Assembly: GCA_005765155.1 (NCBI GenBank)
Contig: VCCP01000001.1
Span: forward strand, 186,001-250,000
Direction of reading: 5' to 3'
Length of the DNA stretch: 64,000 bases
Source: Zelopaecilomyces penicillatus
Lineage: Eukaryota; Ascomycota; Sordariomycetes; Hypocreales; Pseudodiploosporaceae
Both the position numbers and the translations under genes were made by a program. How positions within the stretch are numbered: position 1 is the first letter of the stretch; the number at the start of each line of letters is the position of its first letter. The notes beneath the pieces were generated by a model, which did no database searches, had not been told where the DNA came from, and saw nothing but the letters and a program-made list of their open reading frames with translations. Positions 33,097 to 42,500 of the stretch are shown here, one piece after another.

Positions 33097-33766
33097 AAAT
33101 CGTACTTTGATGTTTTGTTAATACTAGTTGTAGAAATCTGGGTTTTGTGCACCTGGACGTGTCTGCCAAAGCGCTTTATCTACCAGGCCCCCTACCTGCA
33201 TATAGAACATGCACCAGCAAATTCCATATTGCAGGCCTATATATAAGAATTAGATCTACATACACCCTATTTTGCCACAGCGCGCAGCACCTCTTTCCGT
33301 GACAGTTGTTGGGTAAGCAAGTAAACTTTAACAATGGATACAGCATCCATTGTATGCTGTGCATAACGTACCTACGCATAGATATCCTATATTATATGAA
33401 AGGTGTAAGAGTTTTAAAGGGAGGAGACATTCCGGAACGCTGTATGATGCATGTTCCAGTTGCTGGTATTGAGTATGCATTGAGGTCGCCGAGGTTGCAA
33501 AGGCTGCGTTATATAGCATATCCCAATACATAGTATTTTATATATTTGGGTGCTAAAGAGGTGAACCCTTAACTGCAGGGAGAGTGAAACATCGAGTCCA
33601 AGTTTATTAGTAATCGTTGAACCAAATCCGATACAAGCAAATATTCACCGCCTAAAAGGCTTTGCTACTAAACCCCAATCATCTAGTTCAAGACACTTTG
33701 ACTTATAAACAAACTTTGTAGATATGAAGGAGATGATGGTTGTGTTGGACGCTATCATTGACCACC

Positions 33767-33891
33767 GAGCTTTCGAAAAATGCAATAACGGCAACTGGGA
33801 GGTGAGTACACAGCTGTATCTTTTTTTCCTTTCTATAATATTACAGTATAAGCTCAGTCCCATACATGCTCGCTGCGCCTCTGCCCTTTAA
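33767..33891 (+). pseudogene. Fragment of the small secreted peptide gene (copy in unit A)
   Basis: The stretch from 33767 aligns with the second half of the gene at 32926: GAGCTTtC..AAATGCAA and ACTGGG, then TGAG..TACACAGCT. It encodes RAFEKCNNGNWE, then a clean 45-nt intron 33802-33846 (GTGAGT..TTACAG), and a final exon YKLSPIHARCASAL ending at TAA 33889-33891. The signal peptide and first half are missing: the sequence before it corresponds to promoter sequence of the other copies. It is therefore a truncated relic that preserves the ancestral intron and last exon. Confidence 0.55.
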
Positions 33892-35036
33892 AGCAATGAA
33901 CCTTGCATGTCTTAATCTGTCCAATTGCACCCCCTTGCTCAAGGTGTCATTTTTATAAAGCAGCTTTGCTTAACCATCTTTTGATAACCCCCTAACTTCA
34001 GATTGTTAGAGCATGCTATAATGGACTCGTCTGCTGTTTAGGTTAAAGAGTAATTGGAGAGTGAATAAAATATAGTAACTGTTATAGCTTGATAAACCCA
34101 TAGCTAGATTATAATGACTAGCGGGTTTCTTTTTTATCCAGTATCTGCGAATGAACAGATAGATTTAATAGATATCCAGGTAGTACTGGAAGTAAATGTG
34201 ACAGGCGTGAGGCTGTGCTTAAAGAACTTGGACTAAACGCCAGTCCTGTCTCGAACACATGACTCCTTTCGCTTACGAGCCCAATGAAGACGCGCTATCT
34301 GTCTATCCATAGGGTAACTCTATCTGTCCTATTGATTCGTATCCTTCTCAAAGAAATGGCACACTATCTATACAAAATATATGTATAAATTGATGTTTTA
34401 CTCTGATGCAACCCAATCACCAAGCTAGTAACTAATCTCCTTACATGACAGCTTTATATTAAACAAGTCAACTTAGCTAATAGATACACCTATCATTATA
34501 TCCTGTGCAAAACATTAGTACATATCAAAGGCGCAAGGGCTGTAAGGGGAGGGGTTAGACTGGAATGGTGCAGGATGCAGGTTCCACTTGCTGGTATTGA
34601 GCATGCATGTGAGGTCACCAAGTTGGAACACTGTTTCATACCCGAATATCTTACTATGCGTGACAACAGGACGGATGGAATTGCTGTTCCAGCGTATTCC
34701 AAGAGTCCGGCCTGTAGTGTCATGGGGATTGCGTATCGCATATATCTGGATCAAGACAATACAGAGTACCATCCCCACTGCTTCACTCTGTTGACAACTT
34801 GACACTTGATACATGTGTATTACTTAGTTGAGACATGGGGAACGGAAGTCAGCCGAGACAGTGGATCTGAACTCGATGAAGACCATGTTCTTGCCATAAT
34901 AGCATTATCAACTGTCACACTCACCGCCTATTGAGGCTTCACTGCCAACTGCCTGCTGGAAACTGAGTTCAAGACAGTATTCCATCATGGACAAATGGAA
35001 TGTAGGAGATGATCATTGTGTTGGAAGCTGTAAACA

Positions 35037-35048
35037 CTATATAAAAGG
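35037..35048 (+). promoter_or_regulatory. TATA box of small secreted peptide gene 2
   Basis: CTATATAAAAGG about 130 bp upstream of the ATG at 35178, followed by a CT/CA-rich leader. Confidence 0.55.
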
Positions 35049-35177
35049 CCAAAAGCTGCCCAGCTTTCATGTCCATTTCTCATCACCACTTCTGTTGCCT
35101 ACCCACGCAACAAAACAGCAGCAACACTATATTATCAACACTATATTTCTAGGCCACTGTTGAGCCCGTCTTCCAAA

Positions 35178-35315
35178 ATGAAGTTTATTGCCATCATCAT
35201 TGCGACGCTGGTGTCCGTCACCGCAGCGGTCCCAACTGCTCATTGCCAACCAGGAGCTTCTCGATGCGCAGATGCGAAGTTACCTACCCCACCTCCTATC
35301 CCTGATCACATATAG
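35178..35315 (+). CDS. Small secreted peptide, copy 2 (probably frameshifted)
   Basis: Starts with the same 17-residue signal peptide type as the copy at 32926, then AVPTAHCQPGASRCADA. After this point the reading frame diverges into proline-rich residues and stops at 35313-35315 (45 residues). The DNA beyond RCADA still resembles the other copy but with small deletions, so a frameshift has probably replaced the rest of the peptide. A well-formed intron, 35353-35401 (GTAAGT..ACTGCAG, followed by TATA as in the fragment at 33847), remains downstream in its expected place. A good TATA box is retained, so transcription is possible. Function unknown. Confidence 0.45.
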   Translation: MKFIAIIIATLVSVTAAVPTAHCQPGASRCADAKLPTPPPIPDHI

Positions 35316-35749
35316 GCTCTTGCTTTTCTATTGCTTTCAAAGATCACCTAAGGTAAGTTCTGTTGTGCTATTACTACCTTCTTTCTTTTATCCCACTGCA
35401 GTATATGGGAGGCGTCTATGTACAGAGCTCTAGGGCTTGATGTTGGGTACAAAATGATTTGCATATGCTATGGTGTTTATCTCGAGTGCTGATCTACCAA
35501 ATCTACAGATCACTCTACATTTTTTTGGGCATCTATAGCAATAGCAATTAGCAATTATCAGCAACCGTTTTTCTAGTGCTTGCGTTGAAATTCTTATTGA
35601 GACCTTGCTGCTATAGGGTAAGTAAGCAACACTTGCATTCAGGGCATCTAGCAGAGTTTATGAAACTCACATGTGAACTTTGCAACTCAATGTACCTGCT
35701 CATAGTACCCTGTTGATATAGGAATGAAGTCGTCGAACTAAACAAGTAG

Positions 35750-35996
35750 CATACGATCCTCTACATGTGTTGGAAAATGTGATAAATGCCCCGACCTTTG
35801 CTGCCAACATGTGCGCGTTGGGATCACAAGGACTTGCGATACTACGTACAGAGTTGCATTGCATCCCCTCACCATGGTCATTGGGACATGTTCTTGCCGA
35901 AGTGCGACAAAACCTACCGAGTTATGCTTAATTTATTCCGACAAAACAGTCCGTAGTAATAAAGATACCGATGCATTCAGCAAGGATAAAGACTGA
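35750..35996 (+). CDS. Cysteine-rich exon of an unrecognised secreted-type protein
   Basis: From an acceptor at 35749 (branch-like ACTAAAC then AAGTAG) an open frame runs to TGA 35994-35996. It encodes nine cysteines in about 50 residues, including CVGKCDKCPDLCCQH, TRTCDT and GTCSCRS, a pattern expected of a disulfide-rich extracellular domain. No start codon with signal peptide is joined to it with confidence; a GTAAGT at 35617 could be the donor of the preceding intron. It may be the last exon of a gene starting further upstream or a relic. Family not recognised. Confidence 0.3.
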
Positions 35997-36400
35997 TTCA
36001 TAGGGCAACTCTACCTTATGGAAGAGGTTATGTAGTCCTTCTTGAACAGCTGTCACACTGTGAATAACAGCCGCCATGGACAGAACTTACATGAATAGGT
36101 GCTTCCCTTGATGCAACCCAATCACCAAGCCAGTAAACCAACCCTCGCGTGACCAAGAAATGGTGCACAGCAGCAAATTTCCTATACCCATCTAGCTCCC
36201 GATCATGAAATGGAGCATCTCCGATTGTTGCTGACTGCGTTTTGTTGGAGAAAGCTCTTCCGCAGCCGGAAGTTGCGGAGCCGATGGCCCCTCATCTATT
36301 TGCCGACGACAGGGGACAGACAGTGCGTTGCCGAAAACAACGATCTGGTGGCTGCGGTGATCGCTGCGGGTGTTTCCTAGTTCGATTGGGCATGAGGTCG

Positions 36401-36440
<40 letters not shown>

Positions 36441-37088
36441 CTCACTTGAATGTTTGGCCCGGAATTGTGAAAGAACGTCGCATTGTCAACAGCCACTGGG
36501 GATAAGTCTACTGAGTAAAGACGTGTTGGAACAAGACTTGCGGGGTTGGAACATTGAATGTCTTTGATCTTGGGGTTACTAGGGATAAGATTTTGTGAAA
36601 CCTGACCAAATCCGCATCAATACGTTCATATTGGCAGGTGTTCTTATTACAAAGTCACACAAGCTGGACTACAATTCATTATTCGTATCTGTAACTTACA
36701 TGCCGTACCTTGCATTACCTTGGTGCCACCGCCTTTTTATTGTCTCCTGACTGCGGTTGCCGTTGCTGTTATCATTGCCGTTGTTGTTGCCATTTCCATT
36801 CCTATTACCACCACACCACACCACCACCACCAGGGATTCCCATGTGATGATATCATGGCCTCTACGACGGTTCTGTTGCACCGCTGTGACCACCACACTT
36901 TGCACACACCTTTGAGCATGACAAAATCAAGAATGGTGATGTTGACCACCGTGCCGGATTACGTCGTTTTAACCCCGCAGATGCAACACACCCAAGGTTA
37001 CCAGGTTTCACCGGGATGTTTCTGCAAAAGCGCCCTTTGCTGTCTGCCGCTTTACGGTTTACATAAGGGAACACCGCATTTTGATAAG
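35997..37088. other. Intergenic region with TG microsatellite
   Basis: About 1.1 kb between the duplicated peptide locus and the small helix-turn-helix-type gene. No gene supported; a (TG)19 run sits at 36402-36439. Confidence 0.5.
36402..36439. repeat. TG dinucleotide microsatellite (19 units)
   Basis: Perfect alternating TG over 38 bases. Confidence 0.95.
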
Positions 37089-37523
37089 TCACGCTTTCAT
37101 TTTTAGCTTCTCCTCCCTTTGGTACTTTGTCATCCACGCACTGAGCGTCGACGAGGGAATGCTGAAAAACGCCTCGGCTTCTCGCCGTGTAGGCTTACGC
37201 CATTCACCGGTTTTAGTTTGAATCTTGTGGTTGAGCATCCAGATGATGACCTCTTCCTTCTTGCGTTTTGAATAGGATCTCTCAACGCGTTTCTTGGCGC
37301 TTACGGCTACCATCTGACGCTCCGAGAGCGGCTTTGGCGCAGGACCTCTTCTCTTTTTGACGGGGGGAGTGGCAGTAGTGGGTGTGGCGGGTGTGACGGC
37401 AGGGGTGGCTACCACCGTCCTGGGGCCATCAAATGGAGGCGGCACTCTGACGGTGGTGTTATTGGTGTAGTTGTGGTTGAAGTTGTTGTAGCTGTGGACG
37501 ATGTTTCCTTGGGTTGATGCCAT
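37089..37523 (-). CDS. Small putative DNA-binding protein with helix-turn-helix-like domain
   Basis: A single exon of 144 residues. The first 50 residues are rich in Asn, Thr and Pro with no structure. A basic stretch VKKRRGPAPKPLSERQ looks like a nuclear localisation signal. Residues about 78-135 contain KKRVERSYSKRKKEEVIIW, MLNHKI, and PTRREAEAFFSIPSSTLSAW, a pattern like the psq/CENP-B type helix-turn-helix found in transposase-derived proteins, where a recognition helix follows the IPxSTLxxW segment. I infer DNA binding, not transposition, because no DDE catalytic domain follows. Similar small proteins sit beside metabolic gene clusters in fungi. It is divergent from the GH127 gene, with 760 bp between starts. 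Confidence 0.6.
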   Translation of the reverse strand: MASTQGNIVHSYNNFNHNYTNNTTVRVPPPFDGPRTVVATPAVTPATPTTATPPVKKRRGPAPKPLSERQMVAVSAKKRVERSYSKRKKEEVIIWMLNHKIQTKTGEWRKPTRREAEAFFSIPSSTLSAWMTKYQREEKLKMKA

Positions 37524-38283
37524 GTCATGTGATGCGTGATGGCTTCAACTATGGATGACGAATTTTGTTGGTTTACAGAACGTCGGTGCGCTGTAGTCGA
37601 GGGGTCAGGGCTCCTATATAGGGTGACTAATTTCTCATAGGCTAGATCGCGGGGAAAACGGGCTGGGCTCAAGTGTCTCGGATGAAGCTGCTGAGTTGTT
37701 GCGGTGAGCCTCCATAAACATAATGCAAATGGTTCTGATTGGCGCGACTCCAATAAACATGTCACCCCTAACTGCCTTTGTAATGAACATTGCGGCTGAC
37801 CAATCATAGGCGTTCTATCAAGGGGCGTCACGCGGGCCAAACCTGGTGATCCTGGTTGATGGTTTGTTGTTTCCGTACCACCAAAAGAACGTCCACGGGG
37901 GGTCCTTTTATCCCATGGAATAGATTGACCAGAGACGAGTGAGGATTCGTTTTGACGTGACACTGCGACCTTGCGGGGAGGCCCCCTCTTCGTTGGTCTC
38001 TTTAAGAAAAAGACCTGCATTGGGAGGGAGAGGGGTGAAGGAAGTAAAAAAAGAAAAGCTTGTTATACCTGCAGAGAGTGAGAGAGAGTCTGTGGGTAAG
38101 CGGCGGGGAGGAGCATCGAACATCGAATACGACGTTGTGGGAAAGCAATTCTCGTTATAAAAGTCGCGCGTGAGGACCCGGCAAAGAAAAATAAGATGGA
38201 GCATTTCACGGGCTGGGACTGTAAGACAGTCGATATCCTCTCCTTTCCGTGCCACAGCTCTGTGGTATTCTAGTCGAGTGCAA
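37524..38283. promoter_or_regulatory. Divergent promoter region of HTH-type protein and GH127 genes
   Basis: 760 bases between two divergent start codons, with moderately GC-rich sequence and a TATATAGGG near 37615. Short open frames have no coding support. Confidence 0.4.
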
Positions 38284-40524
38284 ATGAAGTTGACGTTTGT
38301 TTCAGTCGCAGCAGCGGCCCAGTTGCCGCTCTCACTGGTCTTTGGCGCAGACCAGGCTCGACATCGTGAGATTTCCCTTGATTGTCCATCTCGGCCGCCT
38401 TGACGACATGGACCACTGTTAGCATGTTCACTTGTATAGTATTATTAAACTGACGTTTCAACAGTCCAGCCATGGAAGTTTGCGCCGCTGCCCCTCGGCG
38501 CCGTCAAGCCCACGGGCTGGCTCCTCGGCGAGACGAAAGCCATGGGCAACGGCATGGCAGGCCACATGCACGATTTCTACGTCTTTGTCAACCAGTCCAG
38601 CTGGCTCAACACCCCCGGCCGCGGCGGCACCGAGTACAGCAGCTTAAACGAAGCATTGCCGTACTGGTTCAACGGGCTGGTCCCGATGGCGTACCAGCTT
38701 GACGACGACCGACTTAAGGGCCAAGTCCACGAAGTCGCCGACATTGTGCTCGGGTTTCAAGCCTCCGACGGTTGGATTGGACCCGAGGTCGGCAGTGGGA
38801 GGAATTTCTGGGCCCGCGCGCCGTTCTTTATGGGGTTGACGCAGCTCGTAGAGGCGGATAAGAGCTGGGAGAAGCGTGTTGTGGGCGGGTTGAAGAAGTT
38901 TATGGGTTTGGCTAATAAGATGCTGAAGAATAACAGCCAAGGGTTTGCGAACTGTGCGGGTGGTGTTGACTGCACATGGGGCCAGGCGAGGGCGCATGAT
39001 TTGATGATTACGATGCAGTGGATGCTGGAGAATTATGCGTCCGAGGAGGATGATAAGCTGCTCTGGGAGAATATGGACATGTTGTATGCGCAGAGCAATT
39101 TCAAGTGGGATCTGTGGTATACGGCAGGCAAGTATCCCGAGGTGGCGGATCCCAAGGTTGGCGCGAACCATCCGTATATCCACGGCGTGAATGTTGGTCA
39201 GGGTAAGCAAGCAAGCACCCATTGTCCCGTGATTGTTTCTCTGGAGGTACTTACATCGGAATAAACAGGCTTAAAGGCATCTTCTGTCATTTACCGAATC
39301 AACGGCAGCAGCACCATGCTCCAAAAGGCTCAAGACGCCGTCTCCTGGACCTTCAAACACCACGGCTCCTCCTCCGGCTCCATCCTCGCCGACGAACACG
39401 AGCGTGGCCTTGAAACCTTCATCGGCAGCGAGCTCTGCACCGCTGTCGAGACCGCCTACTCCTTGTCGTACATGTACCAAGTCCACGGAGACTCTCAGTA
39501 CGCCGACCGCGCCGAGCGCACGATATTCAATGCGTTTCCCGTGATGATGACGGGGGATAAGTGGGCACATCAGTACATGGCGCAGCCGAACCAGCCGTTT
39601 GCGCTTAACACGACGTCGGCGACGGACGGGAGGGTGCCGCCGGTGTATACGACGGCGAATAGTGGCGTGGCGTCGACGTATGGGATGGAGCCGTTGTATC
39701 CGTGCTGTACGGTGAATCATCCGCAGGGGTATCCCAAGTTTACGGCGAATAGCTGGGTGAGAGTCGGAGAGGGTGGGTTGGGGCATGTGTTGCTGAGTTC
39801 GACGGCGGTAGAGACGAGCGTGAATGGGGGTTTGGTGAAGATCAAGTGTGATACTGACTATCCGTTTGCTACGACGTTTGTGTATAGCATCACGGCTGAA
39901 AAGAGTTTTGATCTGTACGTCCGCGTACCAGGCTGGTCAGACACACGCGCCTCCAGCCTCGTCAAAGACGGCCAAACTCCTTCATCATCTATTGAACCCG
40001 ATCCCGCTACCGGCTTGATCAAGGTCCACATCACCGCCGGCAACACCAAAGTCAACTACCGCATCGGGCTTGGCCTCCGCGTCGAGCCTCGCGCCTACGA
40101 CACCATCTCCGTCCTCTACGGCAACCTCCTCTACGCACTCGACGTCGGTTTCTCACAAACATCCTCCCTGCCACACGCGTACGGCAATCCTCGGGGGCCA
40201 GGGATTCCCAATCTTCCATTCAAAGAGCTACGCGACTACTACATCAACAGCACGAAGCCATGGAACGTTGCCATTGACCCGTCGACGCTGACGTACCATG
40301 GCATGGGCGACGGCAGTCTAAAGGACCCCATCTTTGAGCATGGCGCGCCGCCGAATTATGTGAGTGTGCAAGGCTGCGAGATTGCTTGGGGGCTTTATAT
40401 GGGTGTGACGCCGGACTTGCCACCACGAAGTAGGAAGTGCATTAGTGGGAGGGCGACGTACAAGCTGATTCCGTATGGTGCGGCCAAGGTGCATATGTCG
40501 GATATACCGACTGTAAAGTTTTGA
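38284..40524 (+). CDS. Secreted GH127-type (DUF1680) glycoside hydrolase, putative beta-L-arabinofuranosidase
   Basis: Three exons (38284-38365, 38465-39202, 39269-40524) join in frame to 691 residues. Exon 1 encodes a signal peptide (MKLTFVSVAAAAQLPLSLVFG). The (alpha/alpha)6 catalytic part includes KPTGWLLGETKAM, WFNGLVPMAYQL and HGVNVGQGLKASSVIYR. The metal/nucleophile motifs of the family are kept: a Glu-x-Cys in GSELCTAVETAYSL and the Cys-Cys pair in MEPLYPCCTVNHPQGYPKF; in the bacterial enzyme HypBA1 such residues bind zinc and one cysteine is the nucleophile. C-terminal beta domains follow. It should release L-arabinofuranose or a related sugar from plant wall polymers or glycoproteins outside the cell; exact substrate unknown. 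Confidence 0.85.
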
Positions 40525-41171
40525 TGGGAATGATTGACTTACTACGTATGTGAGAGTGTGTGCGTGTGTTTTGTATATAATCTGTATTCAAGTGTCAATG
40601 TTGGTTTACTTCTCTGTTGGTTTACTTGCTTTTCCCATGGGACCGTATTTCGGGAAATGACTACACCTCCCGTCAATGACGAAGATAAAAAAACACCCAA
40701 AACAAATCTCCCATCCCGTACACATAAAAACTCCACCCATCCCTGCCTAGAAGAGTAATCAACAGCAGAATCAGGGTTAGTTCCCCTCATCTGATGCAGC
40801 CACTCCGCTTTCCACTAGTCTGAGTCAAATCCGGGACTGCGGCGTGCCGAAAAGCCCCCCCAGATCGAGTAATTGCCCGTGAATTTTCGGGACCTGCTTT
40901 ATACCGCTGTCAGGCTGTCTCAACCTTGACCAGATTTTTACAGGAACTACACACGGGGACGCTACTGTAATGTAAAGTGTTTGAATGTAGGTCTAGCAAT
41001 TAGTTTGCTATGGTAGGTAGGTATAATGAAGACGGACACCTCAGCCCATTCCTCTTTGTGTCCCCCTGGTTTCTTTGTTCCTGATTCTGGGTGTCAAGCT
41101 GCGACATTTCCTGCGAGTGGCATGTCAATTCCTTTCATCCCCGGTAAACCTCCAGGAACCCGTCTGTCGTC
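40525..41171. other. Intergenic region, about 650 bp
   Basis: 3' region of the GH127 gene and promoter of the following secreted beta-propeller gene. A TG-rich stretch at 40550-40570. No gene supported. Confidence 0.5.
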
Positions 41172-42239
41172 ATGTTGACGTCCATTGTCCGAAGCTTCAC
41201 TTCTCTGGTGCTGCTGCTGCTGGCAGTACTGAGCTTGGAGGCACATGCTGCTCCTGGTGCTGCTGTTCATCTACCGCTGCCCAACCGTATCGTGAAGCAG
41301 TTTGCAGAGGATGTGTGGTTCGAAAACATCGTCGTCCGGTCCAACGGCAATCTCCTCCTCACCACGTTGACGCCCAATGCCTCGCTCTACGAGATTCAGA
41401 ACCCAAGCAGCAAGTCGCCGACTGTGGTGCGCCACTTCACCATCGACTCGGTCCGCTGCCTGTTTGGCGTAGTGGAAACTGCTCCCGATGTCTTTGCTGT
41501 GTCTGGTGGTTCGTTCAACGATACGACTGGCGGCGTCAAGGGCTCTTTCGCACTCTGGGCTGCTGATTTTGCAAAGGAAAAGTCACCGAAGCCGAAGCTC
41601 ATTGCAAAGATCCCTGATGCGATTCTCCTCAACGGCGCTACCACGGTGCCCAACCACAGGAACTTGGTCTTGCTGGCAGACTCATCCCTGAATGTCGTCT
41701 GGCGTGTTGATGTCAACACAGGCAAGGTCGATGTGGCTGTCACACTGCCCCAAGGAGTTCCCTACGTGCCAAATACCGTCTCTATTGTTACAAACGGCCT
41801 CCATACCCGCAACGATTACCTTTGGTGGTCCAACTACACCCAAACGACAAATCCAAAGACCGGGGCCCCCGAGGCGGCAATGTACCGAATCAAAATCACA
41901 GACAAGGGAAGCACGGCAGCCCATGCTAAGGCAGAGAAGAGGTTCAACCTACCAATTACAGGCATGGACGACTTTACATTTGGCCCAGGGAAAAAGGATC
42001 TCCAGTGGGTAGCCACCAACACCAACAACAAGATCTTTGCCGTCAACTCCAAAGGGAAATATGCGCTTGTTGCTGGTGCGACAGACTCGTTTACCGTGGC
42101 GACCAGCACGTCGTGTACATTTGGGCGGACGAAACATGATGGCAATATCTTGTATGTCGCTACCGGATACACGACTCTGAATGGCGTCACCCGGGGAGGC
42201 AAGGTTGTCGCTATTGACACGACAGGATTCTGTTTATAG
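41172..42239 (+). CDS. Secreted SMP-30/gluconolactonase-like beta-propeller protein
   Basis: A single exon of 355 residues with a signal peptide (SIVRSFTSLVLLLLAVLSLE ending at AHA). The rest shows repeated blades of a six-bladed propeller: WFENIVVRSNGNLLLTTL, LYEI, NGATTVPNHRNLVLLADSS, VWRVDVNTGKVDV, NTVSIV..NDYLWWSN and MDDFTFGP. This is the pattern of fungal SMP-30/gluconolactonase/LRE-like proteins. Metal-binding residues typical of active lactonases are not all obvious, so the reaction is not assigned. Members occur in secondary-metabolite clusters and in secretomes. It is convergent with the MFS gene (261 bp between stops). Confidence 0.78.
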   Translation: MLTSIVRSFTSLVLLLLAVLSLEAHAAPGAAVHLPLPNRIVKQFAEDVWFENIVVRSNGNLLLTTLTPNASLYEIQNPSSKSPTVVRHFTIDSVRCLFGVVETAPDVFAVSGGSFNDTTGGVKGSFALWAADFAKEKSPKPKLIAKIPDAILLNGATTVPNHRNLVLLADSSLNVVWRVDVNTGKVDVAVTLPQGVPYVPNTVSIVTNGLHTRNDYLWWSNYTQTTNPKTGAPEAAMYRIKITDKGSTAAHAKAEKRFNLPITGMDDFTFGPGKKDLQWVATNTNNKIFAVNSKGKYALVAGATDSFTVATSTSCTFGRTKHDGNILYVATGYTTLNGVTRGGKVVAIDTTGFCL

Positions 42240-42500
42240 TGGGCTAAATAAGTCCATACAATTGTAATGTTAATCGATAATCAATGCATAATCATATTGC
42301 AAACAAAAAAGAGAAAAAGCAACTGGGACAAGCAAATCTCCGGTTAGCACTTGTGAAGTGAATGCTTGCTTTGGGCGGGAGCATAGGAGTTGCATTAGCT
42401 ACTTGGGCTGTCTCATTTCTGTGGCTTTGGCATCTGCGCCTTTCTCTTTTCTCGCCATCGCGGACCCTGAACACGAAGGACTGTTTCGGAATCATTAGTC

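Larger units (their letters stand above)
33395..36140. repeat. Diverged tandem duplication (unit A 33395-34450, unit B 34505-36140)
   Basis: Several landmarks occur in the same order and orientation in both units: a segment ending GCTGGTATTGAGYATGCA (33463 and 34590), CACCGCCTA (33647 and 34923), GGAGATGATSRTTGTGTTGGA (33730 and 35008), CATAGGGYAACTCTA (34307 and 35999) and TGATGCAACCCAATCACCAAG (34402 and 36110). Differences are mostly C/T and G/A transitions. Unit A is shorter by about 0.5 kb. Each unit carries a copy of the small peptide gene. Boundaries are approximate because they were read by eye. Confidence 0.65.

Noticed and set aside
36720..37106. Plus-strand frame with hydrophobic Val/Ile-rich start
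   Set aside because: Hydrophobic stretch comes from a GTTGTTGCC-type simple sequence; no coding support, and it overlaps the 3' flank of the HTH-type gene.
38644..39786. Antisense open frames over the GH127 gene
   Set aside because: Arginine/histidine-rich translation typical of antisense to GC-rich coding sequence.
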